A stretch of 64,000 nt of DNA from Hymenobacter sp. YIM 151500-1 (lineage in GTDB: Bacteria > Bacteroidota > Bacteroidia > Cytophagales > Hymenobacteraceae). Below the pieces are notes generated by a model. It made no database searches and had not been told where the DNA came from. It worked only from the letters and a program-made list of their open reading frames with translations. Made by a program: the position numbers and the translations under genes. Numbering within the stretch: position 1 is the stretch's first letter; every line of letters starts with the position of its first letter. The DNA is taken from positions 186,001-250,000 of the forward strand of contig NZ_CP110139.1 in NCBI RefSeq assembly GCF_025979885.1, written 5' to 3'. Positions 10,449 to 19,314 of the stretch are shown in pieces.

Positions 10449-11486
10449 ATGCAGTCTACCCTTCACGACTACCAGCAGCTGCTCGCCGACATCAAGCAGC
10501 GGGTACGGGCCGCCCAGTACCGCGCCTTGCAAGCCGTCAATCAGGAGCAAATGCAGCTCTATTGGGAGCTGGGCCGCCTCATTGCCGAACGTCAACACCA
10601 GCAAGGCTGGGGCAAAAGCGTGGTTGAAACGCTGGCCCGCGACCTGCAAGCCGAGTTTGTTGGCGTCAGCGGATTTTCAGCGCAGAACTTGTGGTATATG
10701 CGGCAGTTTTATCTGGAATACAGCGCCTCAGAAATTCTCCAACCACTGGTTGGAGAAATCAGCTGGGCCAAGCACCTGCTGATACTGAGCAAGTGTAAAG
10801 ACCCGCAGGAGCGACTGTTCTACACGCTGCAAACCCGCCGGAACAACTGGACCAAGGCCGTGCTGCTGCACCAACTCAAAGCCCAGGCCTATCAAAAAAC
10901 GCTGCTTGCCCAGCATAATTTCTCCGCCACGCTGCCCGCCGCCCAACAGGCCCCCGCTACGCTGGCGCTGAAAGACGAGTATTTGTTTGACTTTCTGGAG
11001 CTGAGCGCCGAGCACTCCGAATATGAGCTGGAGCAGGCCCTGCTGGGCAACGTCCGGCGCTTCCTGAGCGAAATGGGCGGCGACTTCACCTTCATCGGCA
11101 ACCAGTACCGCCTGGAGCTGGAGGGCAACGAGTACTTCGTGGACCTGCTGCTGTTTCACCGGGAGCTGCAGTGCCTGGTGGCCGTGGAGCTGAAGATTGA
11201 CGAGTTCCGGCCGGAGTACGCAGGCAAGATGAATTTTTATCTGTCGCTGCTCAACGCGCAGGTGCGCAAGCCGCACGAGCAGCCCAGCATCGGCATCATC
11301 ATCTGCCAGAGCAAGCAGCGCACCGTAGTGGAGTTTGCCCTGCGCGACATCAACAAGCCCATTGGCGTGGCCACGTACACCTACACCGACACGCTACCGC
11401 AGGAGCTGCGGCCGTTCTTCCCCAGCAATGAAGAGCTGGTGCGCCGCCTGGAGGCCGTGACCACCGCACTGAAAGGACCAGCGTAG
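10449..11486 (+). CDS. YhcG-type PDDEXK nuclease-domain protein (DUF1016)
   Basis: 345 residues. The N-terminal half is the DUF1016 helical domain (LYWELGRLIAERQHQQGWGK, then FSAQNLWYMRQFYLEY). The C-terminal half is a PD-(D/E)XK nuclease domain with VDLLLFHRELQCLVAVELK (Asp, then Glu-X-Lys) followed by EYAGKMNFYLSLLN. Such proteins are often found beside restriction-modification genes and are thought to act on DNA or RNA, but their role is unsettled. Here it stands alone between a PBP4-type gene and an OmpA-type gene. All core residues look intact and the length is typical. Confidence 0.88.
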   Translation: MQSTLHDYQQLLADIKQRVRAAQYRALQAVNQEQMQLYWELGRLIAERQHQQGWGKSVVETLARDLQAEFVGVSGFSAQNLWYMRQFYLEYSASEILQPLVGEISWAKHLLILSKCKDPQERLFYTLQTRRNNWTKAVLLHQLKAQAYQKTLLAQHNFSATLPAAQQAPATLALKDEYLFDFLELSAEHSEYELEQALLGNVRRFLSEMGGDFTFIGNQYRLELEGNEYFVDLLLFHRELQCLVAVELKIDEFRPEYAGKMNFYLSLLNAQVRKPHEQPSIGIIICQSKQRTVVEFALRDINKPIGVATYTYTDTLPQELRPFFPSNEELVRRLEAVTTALKGPA

Positions 11487-11659
11487 GCCCGGCCGGCGGT
11501 GGCGACGAGCCGTAAGGCCACCGCTTGCCGCCGCGAAGGCGCGGAAAAACGTGTGGTATGCTCCGGCTCTGGTGCAGGTTGTGAGTTTCAGCTTATCTTG
11601 AGAGGCTGGCGCGGCACCACGTTGCCGTTAAATACGCGCCTGTGCTGATTATACCCTCG

Positions 11660-13330
11660 ATGAAGCACTTGTATCGGAGCATTCGTTGGGCGGTGGGTGG
11701 CTTGGTTCTGCTCACGCCCGTAGTAGCCGCCGCCCAAACTGCTGAGCGGCGCACCAGCATTGGCATTACCGCCAACGCCTTGCAGTACCAGGGCCGCTTC
11801 GGCTCCGACTTCTGGAAGTGGGACCAGAACCAGTACGCGCCCGGCCTGGTTATCAACCAGTATCTGGGCCGCGGGCTGGACATAAACACGCAGCTATTCT
11901 ACGCTGAGCTGAAAGGTCGCAGCGCGCCCACCCGGTTTTTTGCCACCACCCTCGTCAATGCCAATGCCAGCCTGAAGCTGAAGCTCAACAATGGCTGGGC
12001 CCTGAAAGAAAACGCCGTGGTGCAGCCTTACCTGCTGGCTGGTACCGGCCTGGCCTACGTGAGCCGCACGGGGCAGGCCGACACCGTGCGCGTCGACAAC
12101 CAGCAGAGCTTTCTGGACCTGCACGCCGGGGCCGGCATCAGCCTGCGCCTGGGGCCGGTGGTGAGCCTTTTTGTGCAAAGCAGCCAGCACCGCCCCCGCC
12201 ACGCCCGCTTCGACGGCCTGCCAAACCCCGCGGGGCGTGCCGACCAGCTGTGGCAGCACGCCGCCGGGCTGACCTTCAGCCTGGGCCAGGCTCCCGACGC
12301 CGATGAAGACGGCGTGCCCGACCGGGAAGACAAATGCCCTGGCACGCTTGCCTACGTGAGCGTGGACGAGCGCGGGTGCCCGCCCGATGCCGACCAGGAC
12401 GGCGTACCCGACTTCCAGGACCAGTGCCCCGACCAGGCCGGCAACTTCAGTCTCGGCGGCTGCCCCGATGCCGACGACGACACCGTGCCCGACGCCGAAG
12501 ACGCCTGCCCCAACGAAGCCGGCTCTATCGCCCTGCAAGGCTGCCCCGACACCGACCAGGACGGCGTGCCCGACAAAGACGACCTGTGCCTGGACACACC
12601 CGCTGGCGCGGCCGTAGACGCAAAAGGCTGCACCGTGGGCACTGCCACCACCACCACGCCCCCAACCGCCCCCGCCAACGACCCTGACAACGACGGCGTG
12701 ACCGGCGCCGCCGACCGGTGCCCCGCCAGCCCCGGCCCGGCTGCCAACCGCGGCTGCCCGGAACTGAAAGCGGAAGCGCGCACCCTGCTGCGCGAAGCCA
12801 CCCGCCGCATCGGGTTCGAGCTGAACCGGGCCACGCTGCTGCCCTCGTCGTATGCCGTGCTCGACAGCCTGGCCCAGCTGCTGCGCCGCTACCCCGACTA
12901 CTCGCTCAGCATTGCCGGCCACACCGACAGCCGCGGTCCGGCCGCTTACAACCTGCGCCTTTCCCGCGAGCGGGCCGCCGCCGCCCGGCAGTACCTAATA
13001 GCCCAGGGCGTATCGGCCGCGCGCGTGGAAGGCCGCGGCTATGCCGCCCGCCACCCCCTGGCCTCCAACGCCACCGACGCCGGCCGCGCCCGCAACCGCC
13101 GCGTCGAGTTTGACCTGTTCCTGACCGGTGACCCCAACGCCGCCCAGGTCAAGTACGGCCCCGAGCCCACGGCCGCCGCCGCGGCGCCCGCCCGGAAAAA
13201 AGCGTCAAAGAAGCCTACAGCCCGAAAAGCGCGAACCAAAGCACAAAAGCGGCCGGTACCCGGCAAAGGCAAAAAGGCCGGTCGGCGCCCTCCTGGACAG
13301 AGCAGCAGGCACGACCAGCCCAAATGGTAG
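11660..13330 (+). CDS. OmpA-family outer-membrane protein with thrombospondin type 3 repeats
   Basis: 556 residues with a signal peptide ending near VVAAAQ. Residues about 25-210 are an N-terminal beta-rich domain, probably a small barrel. Then come five calcium-binding TSP3-like repeats (DADEDGVPDREDKCP, DADQDGVPDFQDQCP, DADDDTVPDAEDACP, DTDQDGVPDKDDLCL, DPDNDGVTGAADRCP). An OmpA C-terminal peptidoglycan-binding domain follows (GHTDSRGPAAYNLRLSRERA, GRARNRRVEF), then a Lys/Arg-rich tail of about 50 residues. It should tie the outer membrane to the cell wall. A GTG start at 11642 is possible, but the ATG at 11660 begins the signal peptide. The basic tail after the OmpA domain is unusual. Confidence 0.88.
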   Translation: MKHLYRSIRWAVGGLVLLTPVVAAAQTAERRTSIGITANALQYQGRFGSDFWKWDQNQYAPGLVINQYLGRGLDINTQLFYAELKGRSAPTRFFATTLVNANASLKLKLNNGWALKENAVVQPYLLAGTGLAYVSRTGQADTVRVDNQQSFLDLHAGAGISLRLGPVVSLFVQSSQHRPRHARFDGLPNPAGRADQLWQHAAGLTFSLGQAPDADEDGVPDREDKCPGTLAYVSVDERGCPPDADQDGVPDFQDQCPDQAGNFSLGGCPDADDDTVPDAEDACPNEAGSIALQGCPDTDQDGVPDKDDLCLDTPAGAAVDAKGCTVGTATTTTPPTAPANDPDNDGVTGAADRCPASPGPAANRGCPELKAEARTLLREATRRIGFELNRATLLPSSYAVLDSLAQLLRRYPDYSLSIAGHTDSRGPAAYNLRLSRERAAAARQYLIAQGVSAARVEGRGYAARHPLASNATDAGRARNRRVEFDLFLTGDPNAAQVKYGPEPTAAAAAPARKKASKKPTARKARTKAQKRPVPGKGKKAGRRPPGQSSRHDQPKW

Positions 13331-13590
13331 CCCGCCGCTACCTTGCTGCGTACGCCTGTCCCACGCGCCCCGTTATCAAAACCCAGCACAAAGCCGAAAC
13401 CGAGGAAGCGCCGCGCCGCTACTTCTGGAGCCTGACGCCCCGGCAGCGGCTGGAACTGGCCATGAAACTGAACCAGCAGGCACGAGCCATTTATGCCGCG
13501 AATCCTGCTAACGTGCCGCAATCCATAGCTTCCACTGATGGAAGAAAAGTATTTAAATCTGCTACGCCTATTCCGCGCCAAGAGCGTTGA
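13324..13590 (+). CDS. Small hypothetical protein
   Basis: 88 residues, no family recognised. The ATG overlaps the end of the OmpA gene by 7 bases in another frame, which suggests translational coupling if it is real. The middle (YFWSLTPRQRLELAMKLNQQ) looks like an amphipathic helix and the end (DGRKVFKSATPIPRQER) is rich in charged residues. Codon usage resembles neighbouring genes at the C-terminal half only. It could be a genuine small cytosolic protein or a chance frame. Confidence 0.4.
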   Translation: MVARRYLAAYACPTRPVIKTQHKAETEEAPRRYFWSLTPRQRLELAMKLNQQARAIYAANPANVPQSIASTDGRKVFKSATPIPRQER

Positions 13591-13639
13591 AGGTGCAGAA
13601 GCAGAGGTGTGATTATAAGCAGCAGCCGGTCAACATATC

Positions 13640-14266
13640 TTAACGGCTGCTCCTAGGTCGTGTGGGAGGCGGAGTAAGGATTATTGACGAAGGCGGTTGA
13701 TTTCTTAAGCGCGTAGCAAAAGAATCCACAACGCTGTACACCTTGTGGTTTTGGCGGTTGTGTGTTGATAGGGCTATTCTCCACACAGATGGGTCGTAGT
13801 TCCCGTAAGTCAAGCCCAAGCTGTCATATTGCGCCGGCGAACAAGCTCTACCCAGTACTTTCTTTGTTATAATTCTGTAAAAAGCGTCACGGTACGCGTC
13901 ACGGTAATATGTCCCCGGAGTTATAAGTTCGAGACCTGTGGCAATAAGAATTAGTTTGTTATCAAATTCCGCATAAGTGTTTGGACGGCAAAAATCAACG
14001 ATTGGCACAAATTCACCAGCGGGATACAAAACCATTTGTAGGCTGTCATACGCTATGGTTTCATATTCCAGACAGTACAGCGAACTGCTGCCCCAGCGCT
14101 TGTCATAAGCCCGAATCAGACGTTTCAGCCCTTCATCCAGCGGAGTCTTTTGTGGTGCACTAGCTCGTTGTATAGTTTCTTCCAAGGCCACTGCCTTGGA
14201 GGGGTTAACGTCTGGTTGACATCCTGTCACAAGATAGACCAGCACCAGAAGCCGCAATACCAACAT
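13640..14266 (-). CDS. Hypothetical lipoprotein
   Basis: 208 residues. A short signal (MLVLRLLVLVYLVTGC) ends in lipobox VTGC, so it is probably an anchored envelope protein. No domain is recognised in the remainder. A Cys-containing segment (LYCLEYETIAYDSLQMVLYP) and a C-terminal Pro/Ser-rich tail stand out. The DNA is less GC-rich than its neighbours, suggesting recent acquisition or weak selection. It lies 23 bases downstream of the start-side gene boundary of serA on the same strand, so it may be read through from that transcript. Confidence 0.6.
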   Translation of the reverse strand: MLVLRLLVLVYLVTGCQPDVNPSKAVALEETIQRASAPQKTPLDEGLKRLIRAYDKRWGSSSLYCLEYETIAYDSLQMVLYPAGEFVPIVDFCRPNTYAEFDNKLILIATGLELITPGTYYRDAYRDAFYRIITKKVLGRACSPAQYDSLGLTYGNYDPSVWRIALSTHNRQNHKVYSVVDSFATRLRNQPPSSIILTPPPTRPRSSR

Positions 14267-14289
14267 GAATCACTTACTTTTTAATACTC

Positions 14290-16191
14290 CTAATACAGCA
14301 CCCGAAACTTGATGGTGTGCTCCACTTTGCGCAGCTCGCCGATTACCTCCTGCTCGTATTCTTTGTCGATGTCGGTGATGACGTAGCCGATGTGCTCGTT
14401 GGTTTTCAGGTACTGGCCGAGGATGTTGACGTGGTGCTGGGCCAGCACGTTGTTGATGCGGGCCAGCACGCCGGGCACGTTGTGGTGGATGTGGATGAGG
14501 CGGTGGGCCTGCTGCTCGGGCAGCTGAATATTGGGGAAGTTGACTGACTGCTGGGTGTTGCCGGTGTTGACGTACTGCATGATGCGCTCCGGCACAAACT
14601 CGGCAATGTTGCGCTGGGCCTCGGCCGTGGAGCCGCCGATGTGGGGCGTGAGCAGCACGTTGGGCAGGCCGCGCAGCTCACTCTCGAAGGTTTCCTGGTT
14701 GGTTTTGGGCTCGTAGGGAAACACGTCGACGGCGGCCCCGCCCAGGTGGCCCGAGCGGAGCACGGCGGCCAGGGCCGGCACGTCCACCACGTGGCCGCGG
14801 GCGTTGTTTAGGAGCAGGGCGCCGGGCTTCATCAGGGCTAGCTCCCGCGCCCCGATGAGGTTGGTGTTGGCAGGGCGGCCGTCTACGTGCAGGGTCACGA
14901 TGTCGGCCTGCTGGAGCAGCTCGTCGAGGGTGCGGCACTTCACGGCGTTGCCCAGCTGGAGCTTTTCGGCCACGTCGTAGTAGAGCACCTGCATGCCCAC
15001 GGCCTCGGCCACCACCGAGAGCTGGCTCCCGATGTTGCCGTAGCCCACGATGCCCAGCTTCTTGCCCCGGATTTCAAACGAGCCCCGCGCCGACTTATCC
15101 CACTCGCCCTGATGCATTTTGGGGTTTTTCTCCGGGATGCGGCGGGCCAGCATGATGATTTCGCCCAGGGCCAGCTCCACCACCGAGCGGGTGTTGGAGA
15201 AGGGCGCGTTGAACACGGCCACGCCCCGCTTCATGCAGCCCACCAAGTCAATCTGGTTGGTGCCAATGCAGAACGCCCCGATACCGATGAGGCGGTTGGC
15301 GGCATCCAGCACCCGCTGCGTTACCTGGGTTTTGCTCCGGATGCCCAAAATGCTTACGCCCTCAATCTGCTGCACCAGCTCGTCCTCGTCGAGGCCGCCG
15401 GGCACGGTGTCCACCTGGTAGCCCTCCTGCCGGAACAGCTCGGCGGCGCGCGGGTCGGGGTTTTCGAGGAGCAGCACGCGGATGCGGTTTTTGGGGTAGG
15501 AGAGCGTCATGGGCAGCTTGTTCTGGTAGAGAAATTCGTCGAAGGAGGGCAGCACCTCGTCGGCGCGGGCCACTACGGCGGCGCGGTGCACGTTTTCGGT
15601 GAAGGCGTAGAAGCGGTGGGCCAGGCCGGCCTCGCGGATTTGGTAGTCGGTGTAGCCGTCGCCGAGCACGTACACTGGGCCGGCGAGGTCCAGCTCGCGC
15701 AGCTGCCGGATTTTGCCGCCGTCCTGGCTGAGCACGTTGGAGGCGTCGAAGCCCGTAATGCGGCCCTCGGCGTCGAAGGTAAACGTGTTGGCCAGCACGT
15801 GGTCGGGGCGGATGCCGAAGTCGGCCACCACGGGCTCGATGAACTCCCGGAAGCCGCTGCTGACGATGTACACCCGCCCCGGAAACTGCTCGAAGAAGCG
15901 GCGGTTGCGCCGGATGCTCTCCGACACCTTGCCCTTAAGCCGCTCCACCAGCAGCCCCAGATGCTCGCGCCGCGCCGGCAGCAGGGCCAGCCGCTCCCGC
16001 AGCGACTCCGCAAAGCGCAGTTCCCCGCTCATGCCCCGGTCCGTCAGGGCCCGAATCTGGCCCACAACTTCCTCCCGGTTGGGCTGGCCCTGCAAGGCAA
16101 TGTCGGCCAGCTCATCCAGCCCCTCTACTTGCGTAAAGGTGGAGTCGAAGTCGATGATGAGGTAAGGGAGGGGAGCGGGTTGGTCGGGCAT
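14290..16191 (-). CDS. serA: Phosphoserine phosphatase-phosphoglycerate dehydrogenase fusion (SerB-like HAD + SerA)
   Basis: 633 residues. Residues 1-225 are a HAD-superfamily phosphatase of SerB type: LIIDFDSTFT (nucleophile motif DFDST), VSSGFREFIEPVV and LGDGYTDYQI. Residues about 235-550 are D-3-phosphoglycerate dehydrogenase: GIRSKTQVTQ, the Rossmann GYGNIGSQL, NNARGHVVD and LTPHIGGSTAEAQ with the catalytic His. Residues 560-633 are an ACT domain (HNVPGVLARINNVLAQHHVN) for serine feedback. The protein would carry the first and last steps of serine synthesis. The ATG at 16191 is chosen because the HAD motif follows 11 residues later; upstream codons to 16275 look non-coding. Confidence 0.9.
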   Translation of the reverse strand: MPDQPAPLPYLIIDFDSTFTQVEGLDELADIALQGQPNREEVVGQIRALTDRGMSGELRFAESLRERLALLPARREHLGLLVERLKGKVSESIRRNRRFFEQFPGRVYIVSSGFREFIEPVVADFGIRPDHVLANTFTFDAEGRITGFDASNVLSQDGGKIRQLRELDLAGPVYVLGDGYTDYQIREAGLAHRFYAFTENVHRAAVVARADEVLPSFDEFLYQNKLPMTLSYPKNRIRVLLLENPDPRAAELFRQEGYQVDTVPGGLDEDELVQQIEGVSILGIRSKTQVTQRVLDAANRLIGIGAFCIGTNQIDLVGCMKRGVAVFNAPFSNTRSVVELALGEIIMLARRIPEKNPKMHQGEWDKSARGSFEIRGKKLGIVGYGNIGSQLSVVAEAVGMQVLYYDVAEKLQLGNAVKCRTLDELLQQADIVTLHVDGRPANTNLIGARELALMKPGALLLNNARGHVVDVPALAAVLRSGHLGGAAVDVFPYEPKTNQETFESELRGLPNVLLTPHIGGSTAEAQRNIAEFVPERIMQYVNTGNTQQSVNFPNIQLPEQQAHRLIHIHHNVPGVLARINNVLAQHHVNILGQYLKTNEHIGYVITDIDKEYEQEVIGELRKVEHTIKFRVLY

Positions 16192-16367
16192 AGCGGGGGC
16201 AATATCGGGCGGAATTGGAGGATGGCCGCACAGCGCCGCGGAAGAAGTTGCCGCCACCCGCTTCTGGCAGGGCACCCGCTCAAAGTGCTGGGCCGGATGA
16301 AGTATATGCTGAATCAGAAATATTTAGGTATGATTGTCCCATCCTCCTACTTGGTGCCTTTACCCAC

Positions 16368-17267
16368 ATGAAACGTTTTATGATACTCGTTTGCGGAATT
16401 TTTCAAAACATAGCGGCCAGCGCAGCCAGCAAGTACATTGGCAACTACAGCATTGATATAGGCGGGGGCGACGCCATGTCGGCGGTACACCTGCACATCT
16501 TGCCGAGCGGGAAGTATGCAGTTACATATTTCGGCGGCATGCAAACCGGGGTGTGGCAAGAATTGCCGAACGGCAAGCTGCAGCTGCAGCAGGACCACGA
16601 CCCGGTGTATTTCTACGTGTATGCCCGGCAGAACTCGGCGCTGAAAGACTCGATCAAATTCAATTTCGATAATTGCGCCGAAGGGTCGGCCAAGGTTGCT
16701 TTTGCCGCCAAGAAAGGCTTCAGCAACACACTACGGCCGGTTTTCAGCCCGGATGGGCGGCGGTATTCCGAAGGCAACGAAGTCAGCCTGCCTGCGAGTG
16801 AGGTAACGGCGTTGTACCTGCTCGAAAACAACGAGTTCAAAAAGAAGCTGCACGAAGCCGAACGTCCCCGCACCCTAGACAATCTGCTGTATTCCTTCCC
16901 GGTCGACAAGAAGTACAACGACTACAAGATTATTCTGAACAAAGCCGCCAGCCAGCAGCCCAGTAACTATGTCGGCGAGTTTGTGGATGGTAACTTACTG
17001 CTGTACGGCACGGGGCCGTACCCGGAAACGATAAACTGCCGGGAAAAGCGGGAGCTGCGCGAGGAAGAGCGCAAGGAGCTGGAGGAGATGATGCAGGTGT
17101 ACGGCGGCCGCTATGGCAGCCAAGCGCAAGCCACAGAGCATGCGAATGATGGACCGGTGAAAGTTGTGTACCAGCGACTCAAAGGCACGACGCAGGCAGT
17201 TAACCTAGGCGCCGTGACTTTCATAAAACCCTTGTTCCCGGCGGAAGCGCCGGCCGACAGCCGGTAA
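16368..17267 (+). CDS. Hypothetical secreted protein
   Basis: 299 residues. The first 20 residues (MKRFMILVCGIFQNIAASAA) form a plausible signal peptide. No known domain is recognised. Residues about 20-75 alternate like a small beta-sheet (HLHILPSGKYAVTYFGGMQ, then GVWQELPNGKLQLQ), and a charged helix (REKRELREEERKELEEMMQV) lies near residue 230. The ATG at 16368 is taken because it gives the signal peptide; the frame is open from 16215. A second secreted hypothetical gene follows after 27 bases on the same strand, so the two may be co-transcribed. Confidence 0.65.
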   Translation: MKRFMILVCGIFQNIAASAASKYIGNYSIDIGGGDAMSAVHLHILPSGKYAVTYFGGMQTGVWQELPNGKLQLQQDHDPVYFYVYARQNSALKDSIKFNFDNCAEGSAKVAFAAKKGFSNTLRPVFSPDGRRYSEGNEVSLPASEVTALYLLENNEFKKKLHEAERPRTLDNLLYSFPVDKKYNDYKIILNKAASQQPSNYVGEFVDGNLLLYGTGPYPETINCREKRELREEERKELEEMMQVYGGRYGSQAQATEHANDGPVKVVYQRLKGTTQAVNLGAVTFIKPLFPAEAPADSR

Positions 17268-17294
17268 GCAGCAGCTGTATACTCCATTTCGGCT

Positions 17295-17951
17295 ATGCAC
17301 TATCTGTTTTTTCTGCTGCTGAGCGTTTTTCCCACGCCGCGCGCCGCGCCGCCTGCTGCCGTGGTACGCTTCAGCCCTATTTCGGCCGCCGCCTACGCGC
17401 AAGGCCGGCGCCAGACCCGGCCTGCCGTCGCGCCGGTGACCTTCCTGGTGCGTAAGCGCAACGGGCAGCTCATCATCCCGACCAACAAAGGCCCCCAGGT
17501 GTACCGCGACGTGGTAGTGGACGAAGCCTCCATCCGGCGCGGCATCGGTGACGAGGCAACGACTACCTACACCTACCGCGGCTTTCTGACCCGGTTTCAG
17601 CGGCATGTGGTAGAAGTAAACTTCTACGAAACTTCCGAATGGTGGCTGATTGGCAACGACGGCCGCCGGCTCACCCTGTACGGGCCGCCGCAGTACTCCC
17701 CCGACCAGCAGAGCATAGCCACCATTTGCCCCGGCCTCGAATACAGCGGCGGTCAGCCCAACGCCCTGCAACTGTTTCGGCTGCAGGACGGTATGCTGCG
17801 TAAGGCGTGGGAGCTACGCCCTGAGAACTGGGAGCCGGCGGAAATATTTTGGCTGAATAACAACACGCTGTACTTGAAGCGGGAGACCTGGACCGTAGGA
17901 GCAAACGGCAACGTGAGCTATTGGAAGATGTCCTTTCAACAGACCGACTAA
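17295..17951 (+). CDS. Hypothetical secreted protein
   Basis: 218 residues with an N-terminal hydrophobic signal (MHYLFFLLLSVFPTPRAAPP). The rest is beta-rich and without recognised domain; ETSEWWLIGNDGRRLTLYGP resembles sheet repeats found in uncharacterised Bacteroidota envelope proteins. It lies between another secreted hypothetical gene (27 bases upstream) and a serine hydrolase (32 bases downstream), all on the plus strand, which suggests one transcript. Confidence 0.6.
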   Translation: MHYLFFLLLSVFPTPRAAPPAAVVRFSPISAAAYAQGRRQTRPAVAPVTFLVRKRNGQLIIPTNKGPQVYRDVVVDEASIRRGIGDEATTTYTYRGFLTRFQRHVVEVNFYETSEWWLIGNDGRRLTLYGPPQYSPDQQSIATICPGLEYSGGQPNALQLFRLQDGMLRKAWELRPENWEPAEIFWLNNNTLYLKRETWTVGANGNVSYWKMSFQQTD

Positions 17952-17983
17952 CTTTTTGTAGCACGTTTTCACCCCTCTACGCT

Positions 17984-19165
17984 ATGCGCCAGTTTGCCGC
18001 CTCCGCCGCGCTTCTGCTGCTGTCCGCCGCCCTGCCGGCCGCGGCCCAGCGTGCCGTCTTCCGCACCCTCGACGGCCGCCGCCTCAGCGCCGCCAGCATC
18101 GACCGGACCGTGCAGCAGCTCATGGACTCGACGCGGGTGCCGGGACTGGCCGTGGCCCTGCTCGACGGCAACAAGGTAAGCTACCTACGCACCTACGGCC
18201 TGCGCAACGTGGCCGAGAAAGCGCCGCTCACACCCGAAACGGCCATGTACGGGGCTTCCTTCAGCAAGGCCGTATTTGCCTACCTGGTCATGCAGCTGGT
18301 GCAGGAAAAGCGCCTCGACCTCGACCGGCCGTTGCACGAATACCTGCCCAAGCCCCTGCCCGAGTACGAGGCCTACCAGGACCTGGCCGGCGACGAGCGG
18401 TGGCGCCGCCTCACGGCCCACATGGCCCTCACCCACACCACCGGCCTGCCCAACTGGCGCTGGATAGAGCCCGACAAAAAGCTGCGCTTCAAGTTTGAGC
18501 CGGGGGCCCGCTACGGCTACTCCGGTGAAGGGCTGCAGCTGCTGCAGTTGGCCGTGGAAACCATTGCCGGGCAAGGGCTGACGGAGCTAAGCCAGGCCCG
18601 TGTGTTCGGCCCGCTGGGCTTGCAGCGCAGCAGCTACGTGTGGCAGCCCGCCTTCGAGCAGAATTATGCCCTGGGCTACGACGAGCAGGGCCAGCCGCTA
18701 AAAAAGCGTAAGCGCAGCAAAGCCCAGGGCGCCGGCTCCCTCGAAACCACTCCCGCCGACTACGCCGCGTTTCTGGCCGCCGTGATGCAGGGCCAGGGCC
18801 TCGCGCCCGCCGCCCGGCAGGAAATGACCCGCACTCAGGTGCGCATTCCGTTTCGGGCGCAGTTTGGGCCGCTGGCCACCGCGGCCGTGCCCGACAGCAA
18901 CCGCGCCATTCGGCTAGGCTACGGCCTGGGCTGGGGCACGTTCGACTCGCCGAAGTACGGGCACGTCTACTTCAAAGAAGGCCACGACGACGGTTGGGAA
19001 AACCACAGCGTGGTGTTTGCCGATCAGAAAAAAGGGCTGGTGCTCATGGGCAACTCCTCCAACGCCGACGGCATCTTTCGGGCCCTGCTGGCCCGCCTGC
19101 TCGGCGACACCGACACACCCTGGCAGTGGGAAGACTACGTGCCGTACCAGAACTTGGGCAAGTAG
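17984..19165 (+). CDS. Serine hydrolase, beta-lactamase class C/esterase family
   Basis: 393 residues. A signal peptide (QFAASAALLLLSAALPAAAQ) is followed by the class C/PBP fold: SxxK as SFSK in MYGASFSKAVFAY, the tyrosine motif YSG in RYGYSGEGLQLL, and a late HDDGWENHSVVF segment in the place of the KTG-like strand. Such exported enzymes act as D-amino-acid peptidases, esterases or, rarely, beta-lactamases. The frame is open from 17921, but the ATG at 17984 starts the signal peptide. Substrate cannot be inferred. Confidence 0.85.
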   Translation: MRQFAASAALLLLSAALPAAAQRAVFRTLDGRRLSAASIDRTVQQLMDSTRVPGLAVALLDGNKVSYLRTYGLRNVAEKAPLTPETAMYGASFSKAVFAYLVMQLVQEKRLDLDRPLHEYLPKPLPEYEAYQDLAGDERWRRLTAHMALTHTTGLPNWRWIEPDKKLRFKFEPGARYGYSGEGLQLLQLAVETIAGQGLTELSQARVFGPLGLQRSSYVWQPAFEQNYALGYDEQGQPLKKRKRSKAQGAGSLETTPADYAAFLAAVMQGQGLAPAARQEMTRTQVRIPFRAQFGPLATAAVPDSNRAIRLGYGLGWGTFDSPKYGHVYFKEGHDDGWENHSVVFADQKKGLVLMGNSSNADGIFRALLARLLGDTDTPWQWEDYVPYQNLGK

Positions 19166-19247
19166 AGCCGCGGCCTGCAACTACCGGGCGGCTTCAGCGT
19201 ACACCAGCCCGCATACCATGCAAGCCCACCCGGTGTGGGTGGCCACC

Positions 19248-19283
19248 GCAGCGCCCCAGTCCGCAAGGCTGGGGCGCTGCTTT
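19248..19283. terminator. Hairpin between convergent genes
   Basis: GCAGCGCCCCAG (19248-19259) pairs perfectly with CTGGGGCGCTGC (19269-19280) across a 9-base loop and is followed by TTT. It lies between the serine hydrolase and the convergent DUF421 gene and would end transcripts mainly from the left. Confidence 0.65.
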
Positions 19284-19314
19284 GGGCGCTGCGCTCTGAG
19301 CCGCAGCGGCGTGT

